This document shows positions 16,073 through 23,543 of a stretch of DNA of 33,165 nt, one piece after another. The DNA is from Flavobacteriales bacterium UBA3364 (GTDB lineage Bacteria; Bacteroidota; Bacteroidia; Flavobacteriales_F; PHOS-HE28). The stretch is from assembly GCA_002360495.1 (NCBI GenBank), contig DEQO01000040.1, positions 1 through 33,165 of the forward strand. Reading direction: 5' to 3'. A model generated the notes under the pieces. It saw only the letters and a program-made list of their open reading frames with translations. It was not told the origin of the DNA and made no database searches. The position numbers and the translations under genes were made by a program. Every line of letters begins with the position of its first letter. The first letter of the stretch is position 1.

Positions 16073-16870
16073 ATGAGAACGCTTCTCCCCTGCCTGCTCG
16101 CTGCCACGTTGCTCGCCTTCACCTCCTGCCGCAAGGACAAGGACGATAAGGTCGTGGACCTGGACTACACCAGCGCCACCGATAACGCGAAGGCCGACGA
16201 CGCCTTCACGGACATGCTCTCCCAGGTGGACAAGGCCATTGATGCCAACGGGCTGCGCGAACTCTGCGACCCGACGGTGACGTTCGATACGATCGCGATG
16301 CCGCATACCATGACGGTGGACTTCGGCGCCGTCAACTGCACGGCCGGCAATGGCCGTCAACGCAGGGGCCGCATCGAGGTGAGCTACACCGGACGGTACC
16401 GGGAGCCGGGTACGGTGATCACCATCACACCCCAAGGTTATTTCGTGAACGATAACCTGGTGCAAGGCACGAAGACCGTAACGAACCAGGGCCCGGACGG
16501 GAACGGACACCTGCGCTACGCCATCGTGGTGAACGGATCGCTCACCGCTGCGGATGGCAGTTGGACCGCCACCCACCAAGCGCAGCGCACACGTACCTGG
16601 ATCGAAGGATCGGACACGCCGGAATTGTTGGATGATGTGTACCTGATCACCGGTAGTGGCAGTGGCGTGAACCGGAACGGTGCTGCATATACGGTTGCGA
16701 TCACCAGTGCATTGCGCGTGGCGCTATCGTGTGCCTGGATCACACAAGGCACGGTACAGGTCACACCGGCCAACCGACCTGTGCGAACGATCGACTATGG
16801 TCCTGGCACTTGCGATGGCTCGTTCAGCGTGAACGTGAACGGACAGACGTTCACCGTGAACATCGGGTAG
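16073..16870 (+). CDS. Lipoprotein of unknown function
   Basis: This is a 265-residue protein starting at ATG 16073 with a lipoprotein signal (MRTLLPCLLAATLLAFTSC; lipidation predicted at the second cysteine of this stretch, residue 19). The residues right after the cysteine, RKDKDDK, are charged and acidic-rich. In Bacteroidota such tails can act as a surface lipoprotein export signal, so surface exposure is possible. The rest is strand-rich with no family I recognise (TVDFGAVNCTAGNGRQRRG, IDYGPGTCDGSFSVNVNGQ). Two pairs of cysteines may form disulphides. An in-frame extension upstream overlaps the folA end and lacks signal character. A strong terminator follows. Confidence 0.75.
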   Translation: MRTLLPCLLAATLLAFTSCRKDKDDKVVDLDYTSATDNAKADDAFTDMLSQVDKAIDANGLRELCDPTVTFDTIAMPHTMTVDFGAVNCTAGNGRQRRGRIEVSYTGRYREPGTVITITPQGYFVNDNLVQGTKTVTNQGPDGNGHLRYAIVVNGSLTAADGSWTATHQAQRTRTWIEGSDTPELLDDVYLITGSGSGVNRNGAAYTVAITSALRVALSCAWITQGTVQVTPANRPVRTIDYGPGTCDGSFSVNVNGQTFTVNIG

Positions 16871-16890
16871 GCCTGGAACCGTACCTCCAT

Positions 16891-16921
16891 GCAGCCACCG
16901 GATACCGGTGGCTGCTTCTTT
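16891..16921 (+). terminator. Rho-independent terminator after the lipoprotein gene
   Basis: There is a perfect 11-bp stem, GCAGCCACCGG (16891-16901) with CCGGTGGCTGC (16905-16915), a 3-nt loop and then TTCTTTC. It lies 20 bp after the stop at 16870. Confidence 0.85.
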
Positions 16922-17192
16922 CAGGGCCACCGTTCTTCCTACCATGGCGTTCCGGTCCGTGCATGCTGTTCCTTCGGAAAGCCTGTTCTGGCGGGCTTCA
17001 GAGCTCTTTTCCGGGACCAACCGTTCGTCCCACCCCTTGCCGTTCATCACGTTCCACTTGGGGTTGGGAACATTACCGGTCTAGTTTGGTTCCGGAGGCG
17101 GCGCAACGCAGGAACGCTCCTGGTACGTCATCCTCCATGGACGGCCCCGCCTCCCTTCGCATCGGGAACGGGGTCGTTCACCGCGCGATCGA
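16922..17192. other. Gene-free gap before the kinase gene
   Basis: No convincing gene lies between the terminator and the kinase ATG. Open frames here run on into the kinase gene in other frames and look like shadows. One promoter-like pair is TTG at 17058-17060 and TAGTTTG at 17082-17088, 21 bp apart, about 105 nt before the kinase start. This resembles the -33/-7 arrangement, but the -7 box is one base short of TAnnTTTG. Confidence 0.35.
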
Positions 17193-18341
17193 ATGAGCTA
17201 CTTCAAACGCACACCCATCCGGTACCGGACCATCCTTATCACGGCCGGGGTGCTCGCCACGCTCTTCCTCTTCCAAGCCTACATGCACCATTTCGTGTAT
17301 GCCGACCTGAAGAACATGGGCGAGTTCAACTGGTGGCGCGAAGCACCGGTCCCCTATTTGAACTTCCTCTTTTGGGCGCTGCTCTGCCCTTTGGTGTATT
17401 CGATCCTGCGCCGCTGGCCTTTCCAATCGAAACCGATACTGGGTACCGTCCTCATCCACATCGGGCTCAGCCTGGTGATCGCCACGTTGCACGAAGTGGT
17501 GACCTCTGCCATCTACTACGGCATCCTGCAACGCATCGGCGACTTCGACCTGAGCGACCCCGCAAACCGGAGCTGGGCCTACAGCGCCCTGGCCCCAGCG
17601 GTCCTGTCACGTGTCATGGAATACTGGGTGTTGATGGGTGTCGTGATCGCTTTGGAGAACGCTCGTTTGCAGCGTGTGGAGCATGAACAACTGCTCCACC
17701 TTAAGAACGAGCTGCAGATAAGCCAGTTGAACGCGCTGAAGAAACAGCTGCAACCGCACTTCCTATTCAACACCCTGAACACCGTGAGCGCATTGATGGA
17801 CGAGAACATCAGGGATGCACGCACCGTACTTAGCCGATTGGGCCAGCTGTTGCGTGTGACCTTGGACAAGACCCAGTTCGACAAGGTCTCGTTGGAACGC
17901 GAGATCGACTACATAGCGAACTACCTCGGTATCGAGACCATGCGTTTCCGCGATCGTTTACACGTGGACTTCGACATCCCTGCGGAATTGCGTGAAATGC
18001 AGGTCCCGAGCATGGTGCTGCAGCCCTTGGTGGAGAACGCCATCAAGCACGGGCCCGACCTCACGAACGAAAGCGTCCACATCGTCGTGAAGGCTTCCAA
18101 GGACGGCGACCGTATTTGGTTGGAGGTCGTGGACAACGGCAAGGGTTGTTCCGATGTCATCCACGCGATGGCCAACGGCGGAATCGGCTTACGGAACGTG
18201 CGCGACCGCGTGCAACTCCTTTACGGGGAGCGATCCTCGTTCACCATCTCCTCTCCCGAAGCACGTGGTTTCCACGTCCGCATCGGACTCCCGCTCGAAC
18301 GATCACCTGAACCGGAACCGGAAACCCAGCGAAGACCATGA
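17193..18341 (+). CDS. LytS/YehU-type sensor histidine kinase
   Basis: This is a membrane sensor kinase of 382 residues. About four hydrophobic segments (near residues 12-32, 54-72, 82-104 and 133-153) form a sensor with almost no periplasmic domain. A short coiled linker follows, then the His_kinase (PF06580) dimerisation motif LKKQLQPHFLFNTLNT with the phospho-accepting H189. The ATP-binding domain has the N-box LVENAIKHG (N282), DNGKG (314-318) and GGIGLRN (329-335). The stop overlaps the ATG of the LytTR regulator by 4 bp, so the two are one signalling pair. The signal is unknown. In relatives this class often controls a few nearby genes. Confidence 0.93.
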   Translation: MSYFKRTPIRYRTILITAGVLATLFLFQAYMHHFVYADLKNMGEFNWWREAPVPYLNFLFWALLCPLVYSILRRWPFQSKPILGTVLIHIGLSLVIATLHEVVTSAIYYGILQRIGDFDLSDPANRSWAYSALAPAVLSRVMEYWVLMGVVIALENARLQRVEHEQLLHLKNELQISQLNALKKQLQPHFLFNTLNTVSALMDENIRDARTVLSRLGQLLRVTLDKTQFDKVSLEREIDYIANYLGIETMRFRDRLHVDFDIPAELREMQVPSMVLQPLVENAIKHGPDLTNESVHIVVKASKDGDRIWLEVVDNGKGCSDVIHAMANGGIGLRNVRDRVQLLYGERSSFTISSPEARGFHVRIGLPLERSPEPEPETQRRP

Positions 18342-19114
18342 AGCACATCCGTACCATCATCGTCGACGACGAACCTGCCGCTCGCGCCCGCCTCCAACGT
18401 CTATTGGCACAGGACCCCGAGATGGAACTTGTGGCCGAGTGCCGGAACGGCATGGAAGCCTTGGAGGCCGTCCAGAAACATCGGCCCGACCTGATATTCC
18501 TGGACGTTCAGATGCCACAGATGAACGGCATCGAGACCCTTGACCGGATCGACGATGACCGCAAACCCTTCGTGGTCTTCGTCACCGCCTTCGATCAGTA
18601 CGCCTTGAAGGCCTTCGACCGCAATGCCGTGGACTATTTGCTGAAACCGTATGATGATGACCGCTTCTTCTCATCGCTGGAGAAAGCGAAGAAGCACATC
18701 GACATGCGTATGAACAGCAAGCTCACGGGCAAGCTGCTCGACCTGATGCGTGAGCATATGCATGCTAAAAGCGAGTACACCGAGGTCTTCACGATCCGCG
18801 AAAAGGGCCGCGAGTACAAGGCCAACGTGGATGAAATCGTGTTCTTGCGCGCCGAAGGCAATTACCTGTGCCTGCAGATGAAGGACCGGAGCCACCTGTA
18901 CCGGATGACGATGAACGCCGTGGAATCGGAACTGGACCCGGCCCGTTTCCTACGCATCCACCGCAGTTACCTGGTGAACATCGCCCACATCCGCAACACA
19001 CGCTACAGCGGCAACAACGAGTTCATCTTCAGCATGGCGAACGGTGAACGCATCGTGAGCGGCCGCAGCTACAAGGAGCAGATCGCGAAGGCGCTGCAGG
19101 AACAATCCGTCTGA
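18338..19114 (+). CDS. LytTR-family response regulator
   Basis: This is a cytosolic transcription regulator of 258 residues and partner of the kinase at 17193. The receiver domain is complete: acidic pair D10-D11, phospho-acceptor D56 (LIFLDVQMPQMNG), T83 and K103 (LLKPYDDDRF). A linker of about 30 residues leads to a LytTR DNA-binding domain from about 150 (REKGREYKANVDEIVFLRAE ... RIHRSYLVNIAHI), whose fold contacts two direct-repeat boxes. Target promoters are not identifiable here. The downstream DUF2911-TPR gene begins 192 bp later and could be a target, but no repeat boxes were recognised. Confidence 0.93.
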   Translation: MKHIRTIIVDDEPAARARLQRLLAQDPEMELVAECRNGMEALEAVQKHRPDLIFLDVQMPQMNGIETLDRIDDDRKPFVVFVTAFDQYALKAFDRNAVDYLLKPYDDDRFFSSLEKAKKHIDMRMNSKLTGKLLDLMREHMHAKSEYTEVFTIREKGREYKANVDEIVFLRAEGNYLCLQMKDRSHLYRMTMNAVESELDPARFLRIHRSYLVNIAHIRNTRYSGNNEFIFSMANGERIVSGRSYKEQIAKALQEQSV

Positions 19115-19306
19115 CCGGGCCCAACTGCGCCTTTGGCCGACGCCTTGCCGTTCACGGCCATCTCCGACCGCTATGCATTGGACAGCACTCTTCCGGAATG
19201 GGGCGATCGGCCAGCAGCACACCCATCCCCGACCGAACCGTACATCCGCCGCGAACGGTGCCGTGTCGTCAGCCAGTGTAGATCCAACCTTCCAACCCCG
19301 ATTTCA

Positions 19307-20386
19307 ATGCGTTCAAGAATACTCGTTCCCTGCGCCTTTCTCATCGTCGCAGCCTATCCTCTGCGCATGAATGGTCAATGGACCTTCCTGGACCTTCCCG
19401 TTGAAAGCCAGGCCGCCTCGGTCTCACAACATATCGGCACTTCGGAATTCACCGTCACCTACAGCAGACCATCGGTGAAAGGCCGCACGATATGGGGTGA
19501 TGTGGTGCCCTACGATCAGGTCTGGCGTGCCGGTGCCAACGAGAACACCGTGCTCACCGCCAGCAGTGACTTCACCGTGGAAGGTCGACCTGTGAAGGCG
19601 GGCACCTATGGCCTGCACATGATCCCGGGCAAGGACAAGTGGACCATCATCCTAAGCAGCGATCACCAGGCATGGGGTTCGTACTACTACGTGAAGGAGA
19701 AGGATGTGGTGCGTGCGCAGGTAAGCCAGGAGCCCGGCCCAATGACCGAGAACCTGACCTATGAATTCGCAGATGTGACGGCCAACAGCGCCACGCTCAC
19801 CCTGCGCTGGGCCGAGATGCAAGTGCCCATCAAGATCGGCGTGGACGTGCATGCCGTGGTGCTCGCCCGAATGGATGATCAACTGCGCGGACTGAGCAGC
19901 TATAACTGGGAACCGTGGTATGAAGCCGCACGCTACTGCTACGATGAGAAGATCGGCGGAGAACAAGCGATGAACTACGTGGACCGCAGCATACGCCTTC
20001 AAGCCAACTTCGAGAACCAGAGCCTGAAGGCCGATATGCTGAAAGCCGCAGGCAAGACCGCGGAAGCAGAAACGTTGAAGCAAACGATGATCGCGGGTGC
20101 CACCAACGCGCAACTGAACACCTACGCGTACACACTGCTGAACAAAGGCGAGAAAGAAGAAGCTGTCAAAATGTTCGAGCTGAATGTGAAGCGCAATCCC
20201 AAAGACGCCAACGCGCAGGACAGTCTCGGCGAAGGCTACATGATGGCCGGCAACAAGGAAGCCGCGATCAAAGCCTTCAAGAAAAGTCTGAGCATGAACC
20301 CAGCGGAGAACGTGAAAGCCAACTCCGTCCGGTGCCTGAAGAAACTCGGCGTGGATACGAGCGCGTACGAGACGGTGAAGAAGTGA
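19307..20386 (+). CDS. DUF2911 domain protein with TPR repeats, exported
   Basis: This is an exported protein of 359 residues. The ATG at 19307 starts a signal peptide (MRSRILVPCAFLIVAAYPLR, cleavage near MNGQ). Residues 40-180 or so are the DUF2911 domain, a small beta fold of unknown role common in Bacteroidota, with the hallmark YSRPSVKGRTIWGDVVPY and VWRAGANENT. The C-terminal 150 residues form helical tetratricopeptide-like repeats (YTLLNKGEKEEAVKMFELNV, GEGYMMAGNKEAAIKAFKKS). A second DUF2911 protein, with a shorter helical tail, is encoded at 29941-30780 on the other strand. The domain binds no known ligand to my knowledge. A repeat hairpin follows the stop codon. Confidence 0.85.
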   Translation: MRSRILVPCAFLIVAAYPLRMNGQWTFLDLPVESQAASVSQHIGTSEFTVTYSRPSVKGRTIWGDVVPYDQVWRAGANENTVLTASSDFTVEGRPVKAGTYGLHMIPGKDKWTIILSSDHQAWGSYYYVKEKDVVRAQVSQEPGPMTENLTYEFADVTANSATLTLRWAEMQVPIKIGVDVHAVVLARMDDQLRGLSSYNWEPWYEAARYCYDEKIGGEQAMNYVDRSIRLQANFENQSLKADMLKAAGKTAEAETLKQTMIAGATNAQLNTYAYTLLNKGEKEEAVKMFELNVKRNPKDANAQDSLGEGYMMAGNKEAAIKAFKKSLSMNPAENVKANSVRCLKKLGVDTSAYETVKK

Positions 20387-20394
20387 GGTCAAAG

Positions 20395-20465
20395 CCTCAA
20401 GCTACAAGCTTCAAGCCCCAAGCTTGCTCCGTGATGGGACCAAGCTTGGGGCTTGTGGCTTGAGG
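20395..20465. repeat. AAGCTTG-rich inverted repeat after the DUF2911-TPR gene
   Basis: CAAGCCCCAAGCTTG (20412-20426) is the exact reverse complement of 20441-20455, with a 14-nt loop. The outer parts also pair: 20395-20408 with 20452-20465 at 13 of 14. The left arm has 7 extra bases that look like a local duplication of a CAAG word. It begins 9 bp after the stop and lies just before the PIG-L promoter. It may end the upstream transcript. The word-like internal repetition differs from ordinary terminators. Confidence 0.7.
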
Positions 20466-20480
20466 CCCGTAGCACACCTT

Positions 20481-20488
20481 TACCTTCG
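20481..20488 (+). promoter_or_regulatory. Putative -7 box of the PIG-L gene
   Basis: TACCTTCG lies only 4 nt before the ATG at 20493, identical to the octamer before thyA. If it works as a -7 element, transcription would start at or within a few bases of the ATG, giving a leaderless mRNA. Confidence 0.35.
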
Positions 20489-20492
20489 CTCC

Positions 20493-23015
20493 ATGCACTT
20501 CCGCCTGTCCGGCGTCCTGCGCCTTACCGCGCTCGCACTCGCCTCTTTCCAACTCCCGCTCACGACTTCCGCCCAACGCCCACCGGCCCAACCCGACGCC
20601 GCCGAGATCCTGCACCGCATGCAGAAGCTCAACGTGCTGGGCAGCGTGCTCTACATCGTGGCGCATCCCGATGACGAGAACACCCGCCTGATCGCCTGGC
20701 TGGCCAACGGCAAGAAGGTGCGCACCGGCAACCTCAGCCTCACGCGCGGTGACGGTGGACAGAACCTGATCGGTCCCGAGCTGGGCGATGCACTGGGCAT
20801 CATCCGCACGCAGGAACTGATGGAAGCGCGCCGCATTGATGGCGGTGAACAGTTCTTCACACGCGCGGTGGACTTCGGCTACAGCAAGAACGCCGCCGAG
20901 AGTTTTGAGAAGTGGGGCAAGCAGGAAGTGCTCAGCGACATGGTCCGCGTGATCCGCATGTTCCGGCCCGATGTGATCATCACCCGCTTCGCGCCGGACC
21001 GCAGCGCGGGGCACGGCCACCACGAGGCCAGCGCCATCCTGGCCGAGGAGGCCTTCGATCTCGCCGGTGATCCCAAGGCCTTTCCGGAGCAGCTGCAACA
21101 GGGCCTGGAGGTGTGGCAGCCGCGCCGCCTCTTCTTCAACGGAAGCACCTGGTGGAAGAAAGACCTGGCTGACATCGCAAAGAACGACCCCGACTGGTTC
21201 AGCGTGGACGTGGGCGGCTACGACCCGCTGCTGGGCCTCAGCTACACGGAGATCGCCGGACGCAGCCGCAGCATGCACAAGAGCCAGGGCTTCGGTGCGG
21301 CGGAAACGCGGGGAGAGATGCTGGAGTACCTGAAGCTGATCAAAGGTGACCGGCCGAAGACGAGGGACATTTTCGAGGGGATCGATATGACCTGGGGTCG
21401 GGTGCCTGATCCAGCGATGGAGCAACGGATCAACGCCATGATCTCGGCCTACTCCACCGGCTCACCAGAATCCTCCGCGCCTGCATTGATCGCCGTTCAT
21501 CAGGCACTCAGCGAACGCGACAAGACCCTCGATGCGAACTGGCTATCGAAGAAGCAGGCCGCAGTGGAACAACTGCTGCTCGATGTGCACGGCATCACCA
21601 TGGAGGCATTGAGCCAATTGCCCACCGTGGTAGTGGAGTCCCAGGCCAAGGTGGACCTCCACATCGTGGCACGCCGTCCGTGCGCTGCCACGGCAAGCAC
21701 CGGTGCGGCACCATCGACCGCCCTGGAACCCAACCGCTCGACCACCATACCGCTCACGTTGAAAGCCCCGGCGGAGCCCGATGGCCCCTTCTGGCTCGAA
21801 CTGCCTCACAACGACCTCTACCGCTTCGAGGACCCCAAACGCATCGGGGTTCCTGCATTACCGGTCCACTTCGTGGTGCCCTGTACACTGCAGTTCGAGA
21901 ACGGCCCGCGCATCATCAGGTCGCTGCCGGTTATGCATCGCTGGGTCGACCGCGTGAAGGGTGAACTGGTGCGCGAGTGCCACGTGATACCCTCCACGTC
22001 GATCTACCCGAAGCGCACCGCGTTCATGGCCGTGAAGGACACGCAGAAGGTCGACCTCGGGATCGAGGCCTTTGCGGACCTCAAGGATTGCATCGTCCAT
22101 TGCGAGATGCCCTATGGCTGGAAAATGGACGCCATGATGCAACCGATCCCTGATCTGCGCGAGGGTGACAAGGTGGGCGCCAGCTACCGGTTCATCAAGG
22201 ACGAGGGTTGCGAGGAAGGCACGCTCGAGGCAAGCGTTCAAGGTGCATCGTTCACGGACCGACGAACCCTTCGCACCATCACGTACGACCATCTCATGCC
22301 ACAGGTCTATTCCACACCGGCGAAGTTCAAGATCGTGCCGCTGGACGCCGTCACCACGGCCAAGCGGGTAGGTTATGTCAAGGGTGCCGGAGATGACGTT
22401 CCCCAAGCCATCCAGCAATTGGGCGTGATCGTGGACTTCATTGAGCCAGCTTCCGCGAAGCTTGAGGAGCTGAAGAAGTACGACGCCATCGTCACCGGCA
22501 TCCGCGCCTACAACGCCACCAAGGGCATGAAGGAGCTGCACCCGCTGCTGCTGCAATACGTGGAGCAAGGCGGCACGCTCATCGTGCAGTACAACACCTC
22601 GCCGCGCTTCTCGGTCTCCGGTGTGGAAGACTTCCAGATCGATCCCGCTACGCTCGGCCCCCATCCCTTCAAGATCACCCGCGACCGCGTCACCGTGGAG
22701 GAAGCGCCACCCACCTTCCTCGATCCCAAGCACCCGCTGCTCACCACGCCGAACGCGATCACCGCGAAGGATTTCGAGGAATGGGTCCAGGAGCGCGGCC
22801 TCTACTTCGCCGGCGAGTTCGGCGACAAGTACACACCGCTCATCGCATGGAACGACCCCGGCGAACAACCGCTCAATGGCGGCCTCATCACTTGCGACCA
22901 CGGCAAAGGGCGCTTCATCTACACGGGCATCAGCTTCTTCCGGCAGTTGCCGGCGGGAGTGCCGGGAGCGTATCGGCTTTTTGCAAATCTGATCAGCCCG
23001 AGGGGAGGAAAGTGA
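20493..23015 (+). CDS. Exported PIG-L (LmbE-type) deacetylase with C-terminal GATase-like domain
   Basis: This is a large exported protein of 840 residues. The ATG at 20493 starts a signal peptide (MHFRLSGVLRLTALALASFQ, cleavage near TTSA). The PIG-L domain spans about 45-290. AHPDDEN at 57-63 supplies zinc ligands H58 and D61, and GHGHHEAS at 173-180 supplies the third histidine. Known members remove N-acetyl groups from GlcNAc-containing substrates. The middle 300 residues are strand-rich. Around residues 620-800 is a glutamine-amidotransferase/ThuA-like fold (YDAIVTGIRAYNATKG, LLQYVEQGGTLIVQYN). The periplasmic substrate is unknown. The symporter downstream could import a product. An S23-type element starts immediately after its stop codon. 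Confidence 0.88.
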   Translation: MHFRLSGVLRLTALALASFQLPLTTSAQRPPAQPDAAEILHRMQKLNVLGSVLYIVAHPDDENTRLIAWLANGKKVRTGNLSLTRGDGGQNLIGPELGDALGIIRTQELMEARRIDGGEQFFTRAVDFGYSKNAAESFEKWGKQEVLSDMVRVIRMFRPDVIITRFAPDRSAGHGHHEASAILAEEAFDLAGDPKAFPEQLQQGLEVWQPRRLFFNGSTWWKKDLADIAKNDPDWFSVDVGGYDPLLGLSYTEIAGRSRSMHKSQGFGAAETRGEMLEYLKLIKGDRPKTRDIFEGIDMTWGRVPDPAMEQRINAMISAYSTGSPESSAPALIAVHQALSERDKTLDANWLSKKQAAVEQLLLDVHGITMEALSQLPTVVVESQAKVDLHIVARRPCAATASTGAAPSTALEPNRSTTIPLTLKAPAEPDGPFWLELPHNDLYRFEDPKRIGVPALPVHFVVPCTLQFENGPRIIRSLPVMHRWVDRVKGELVRECHVIPSTSIYPKRTAFMAVKDTQKVDLGIEAFADLKDCIVHCEMPYGWKMDAMMQPIPDLREGDKVGASYRFIKDEGCEEGTLEASVQGASFTDRRTLRTITYDHLMPQVYSTPAKFKIVPLDAVTTAKRVGYVKGAGDDVPQAIQQLGVIVDFIEPASAKLEELKKYDAIVTGIRAYNATKGMKELHPLLLQYVEQGGTLIVQYNTSPRFSVSGVEDFQIDPATLGPHPFKITRDRVTVEEAPPTFLDPKHPLLTTPNAITAKDFEEWVQERGLYFAGEFGDKYTPLIAWNDPGEQPLNGGLITCDHGKGRFIYTGISFFRQLPAGVPGAYRLFANLISPRGGK

Positions 23016-23039
23016 TGGAGTGAAGAGAAAAGAATGAAG

Positions 23040-23059
23040 AATGTAAAATGTAGAATGTA
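23040..23059 (+). repeat. Left arm of the 20-bp inverted repeat
   Basis: This AATGTAAAATGTAG-type repeat is the exact reverse complement of 23492-23511. The arm is built of AATGTA-like words and is much richer in A and T than its surroundings. Confidence 0.85.
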
Positions 23060-23079
23060 GAAACTCAAATTGCTGGGTG

Positions 23080-23451
23080 ATGGAACGGAAGTACGATCTG
23101 GAAGAACGATGCTGTGTCTTCGCGGCGGCGGTGGTGAAGCACACGGACAATATGCCGAACACCAAGGCGGGTAATCACTTGGCAGGTCAACTGCTCCGGA
23201 GCGGAACAGCACCAGCGCTGCACTACGGCGAAGTCCAAGGCGCGGAATCATCCAAGGACTTCATCCACAAGATGAGCGTCGCGCTGAAGGAACTGCGGGA
23301 GTCAAAGAACAACCTCCGCGTACAGGTCCTCGCTGGCATGATGGACGTGAAGAACCAAGAACACGCCTGGTTGATCCAAGAGTGCGGCGAACTGGTCGCC
23401 ATCTTCACCGCCAGCGTCAAGACCGCCGAACGCAACAACCCAAGGAAGTGA
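23080..23451 (+). CDS. Four-helix-bundle protein (S23/IVP family)
   Basis: This is a 123-residue all-helical protein of the S23 / 23S rRNA intervening-sequence-protein family (TIGR02436 type). The family is related in fold to Avd, the accessory protein of diversity-generating retroelements. It starts at ATG 23080 (a GTG lies directly before it) with MERKYDLEERCCVFAAAVVK. Helix 2 carries GNHLAGQLLRSGTAPALHYG, then ESSKDFIHKMSVALKELRES, and a last helix ECGELVAIFTASVKTAER. These are standard family segments, and charge and length are normal. Basic patches suit nucleic-acid binding in the family. The exact role is unknown. It is not within a 23S gene here. It stands alone inside inverted repeats. 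Confidence 0.9.
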   Translation: MERKYDLEERCCVFAAAVVKHTDNMPNTKAGNHLAGQLLRSGTAPALHYGEVQGAESSKDFIHKMSVALKELRESKNNLRVQVLAGMMDVKNQEHAWLIQECGELVAIFTASVKTAERNNPRK

Positions 23452-23491
23452 CGCCAAGCTGGTAGGTCCACCCATTCGCACCTCTACATTT

Positions 23492-23511
23492 TACATTCTA
23501 CATTTTACATT
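23492..23511 (-). repeat. Right arm of the 20-bp inverted repeat
   Basis: This is the exact reverse complement of 23040-23059. A further TACATTTTACATT-type unit at 23485-23497 extends it toward the four-helix gene. The outer TCACTCCA (23513-23520) ends 23 nt before the symporter start codon. Confidence 0.85.
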
Positions 23512-23543
23512 TTCACTCCACATTCCTCACACCCACCCCTGCA

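Larger units (their letters stand above)
23016..23520. mobile_element. Inverted-repeat element carrying a four-helix-bundle gene
   Basis: The segment between the PIG-L stop and the symporter start is bracketed by inverted repeats. The outer pair is TGGAGTGA (23016-23023) and TCACTCCA (23513-23520). The inner pair is AATGTAAAATGTAGAATGTA (23040-23059) and its exact reverse complement (23492-23511). One small gene lies inside. Removing 23016-23520 leaves 23 nt between the PIG-L stop and the symporter GTG, normal operon spacing, so insertion is likely. No target duplication is evident. No transposase is encoded. Mobility is an inference from structure. Confidence 0.6.

Noticed and set aside
16889..17686. 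Open frame spanning the gap before the kinase
   Set aside because: It continues through the kinase gene in another frame. The gap portion has no start signal or recognisable motif and contains a strong terminator.
23040..23511. AATGTA-word repeats read as a CRISPR array or diversity-generating retroelement
   Set aside because: There are no regularly spaced repeats with spacers, no cas genes, no reverse transcriptase and no template/variable repeat pair. Only the four-helix protein recalls Avd.
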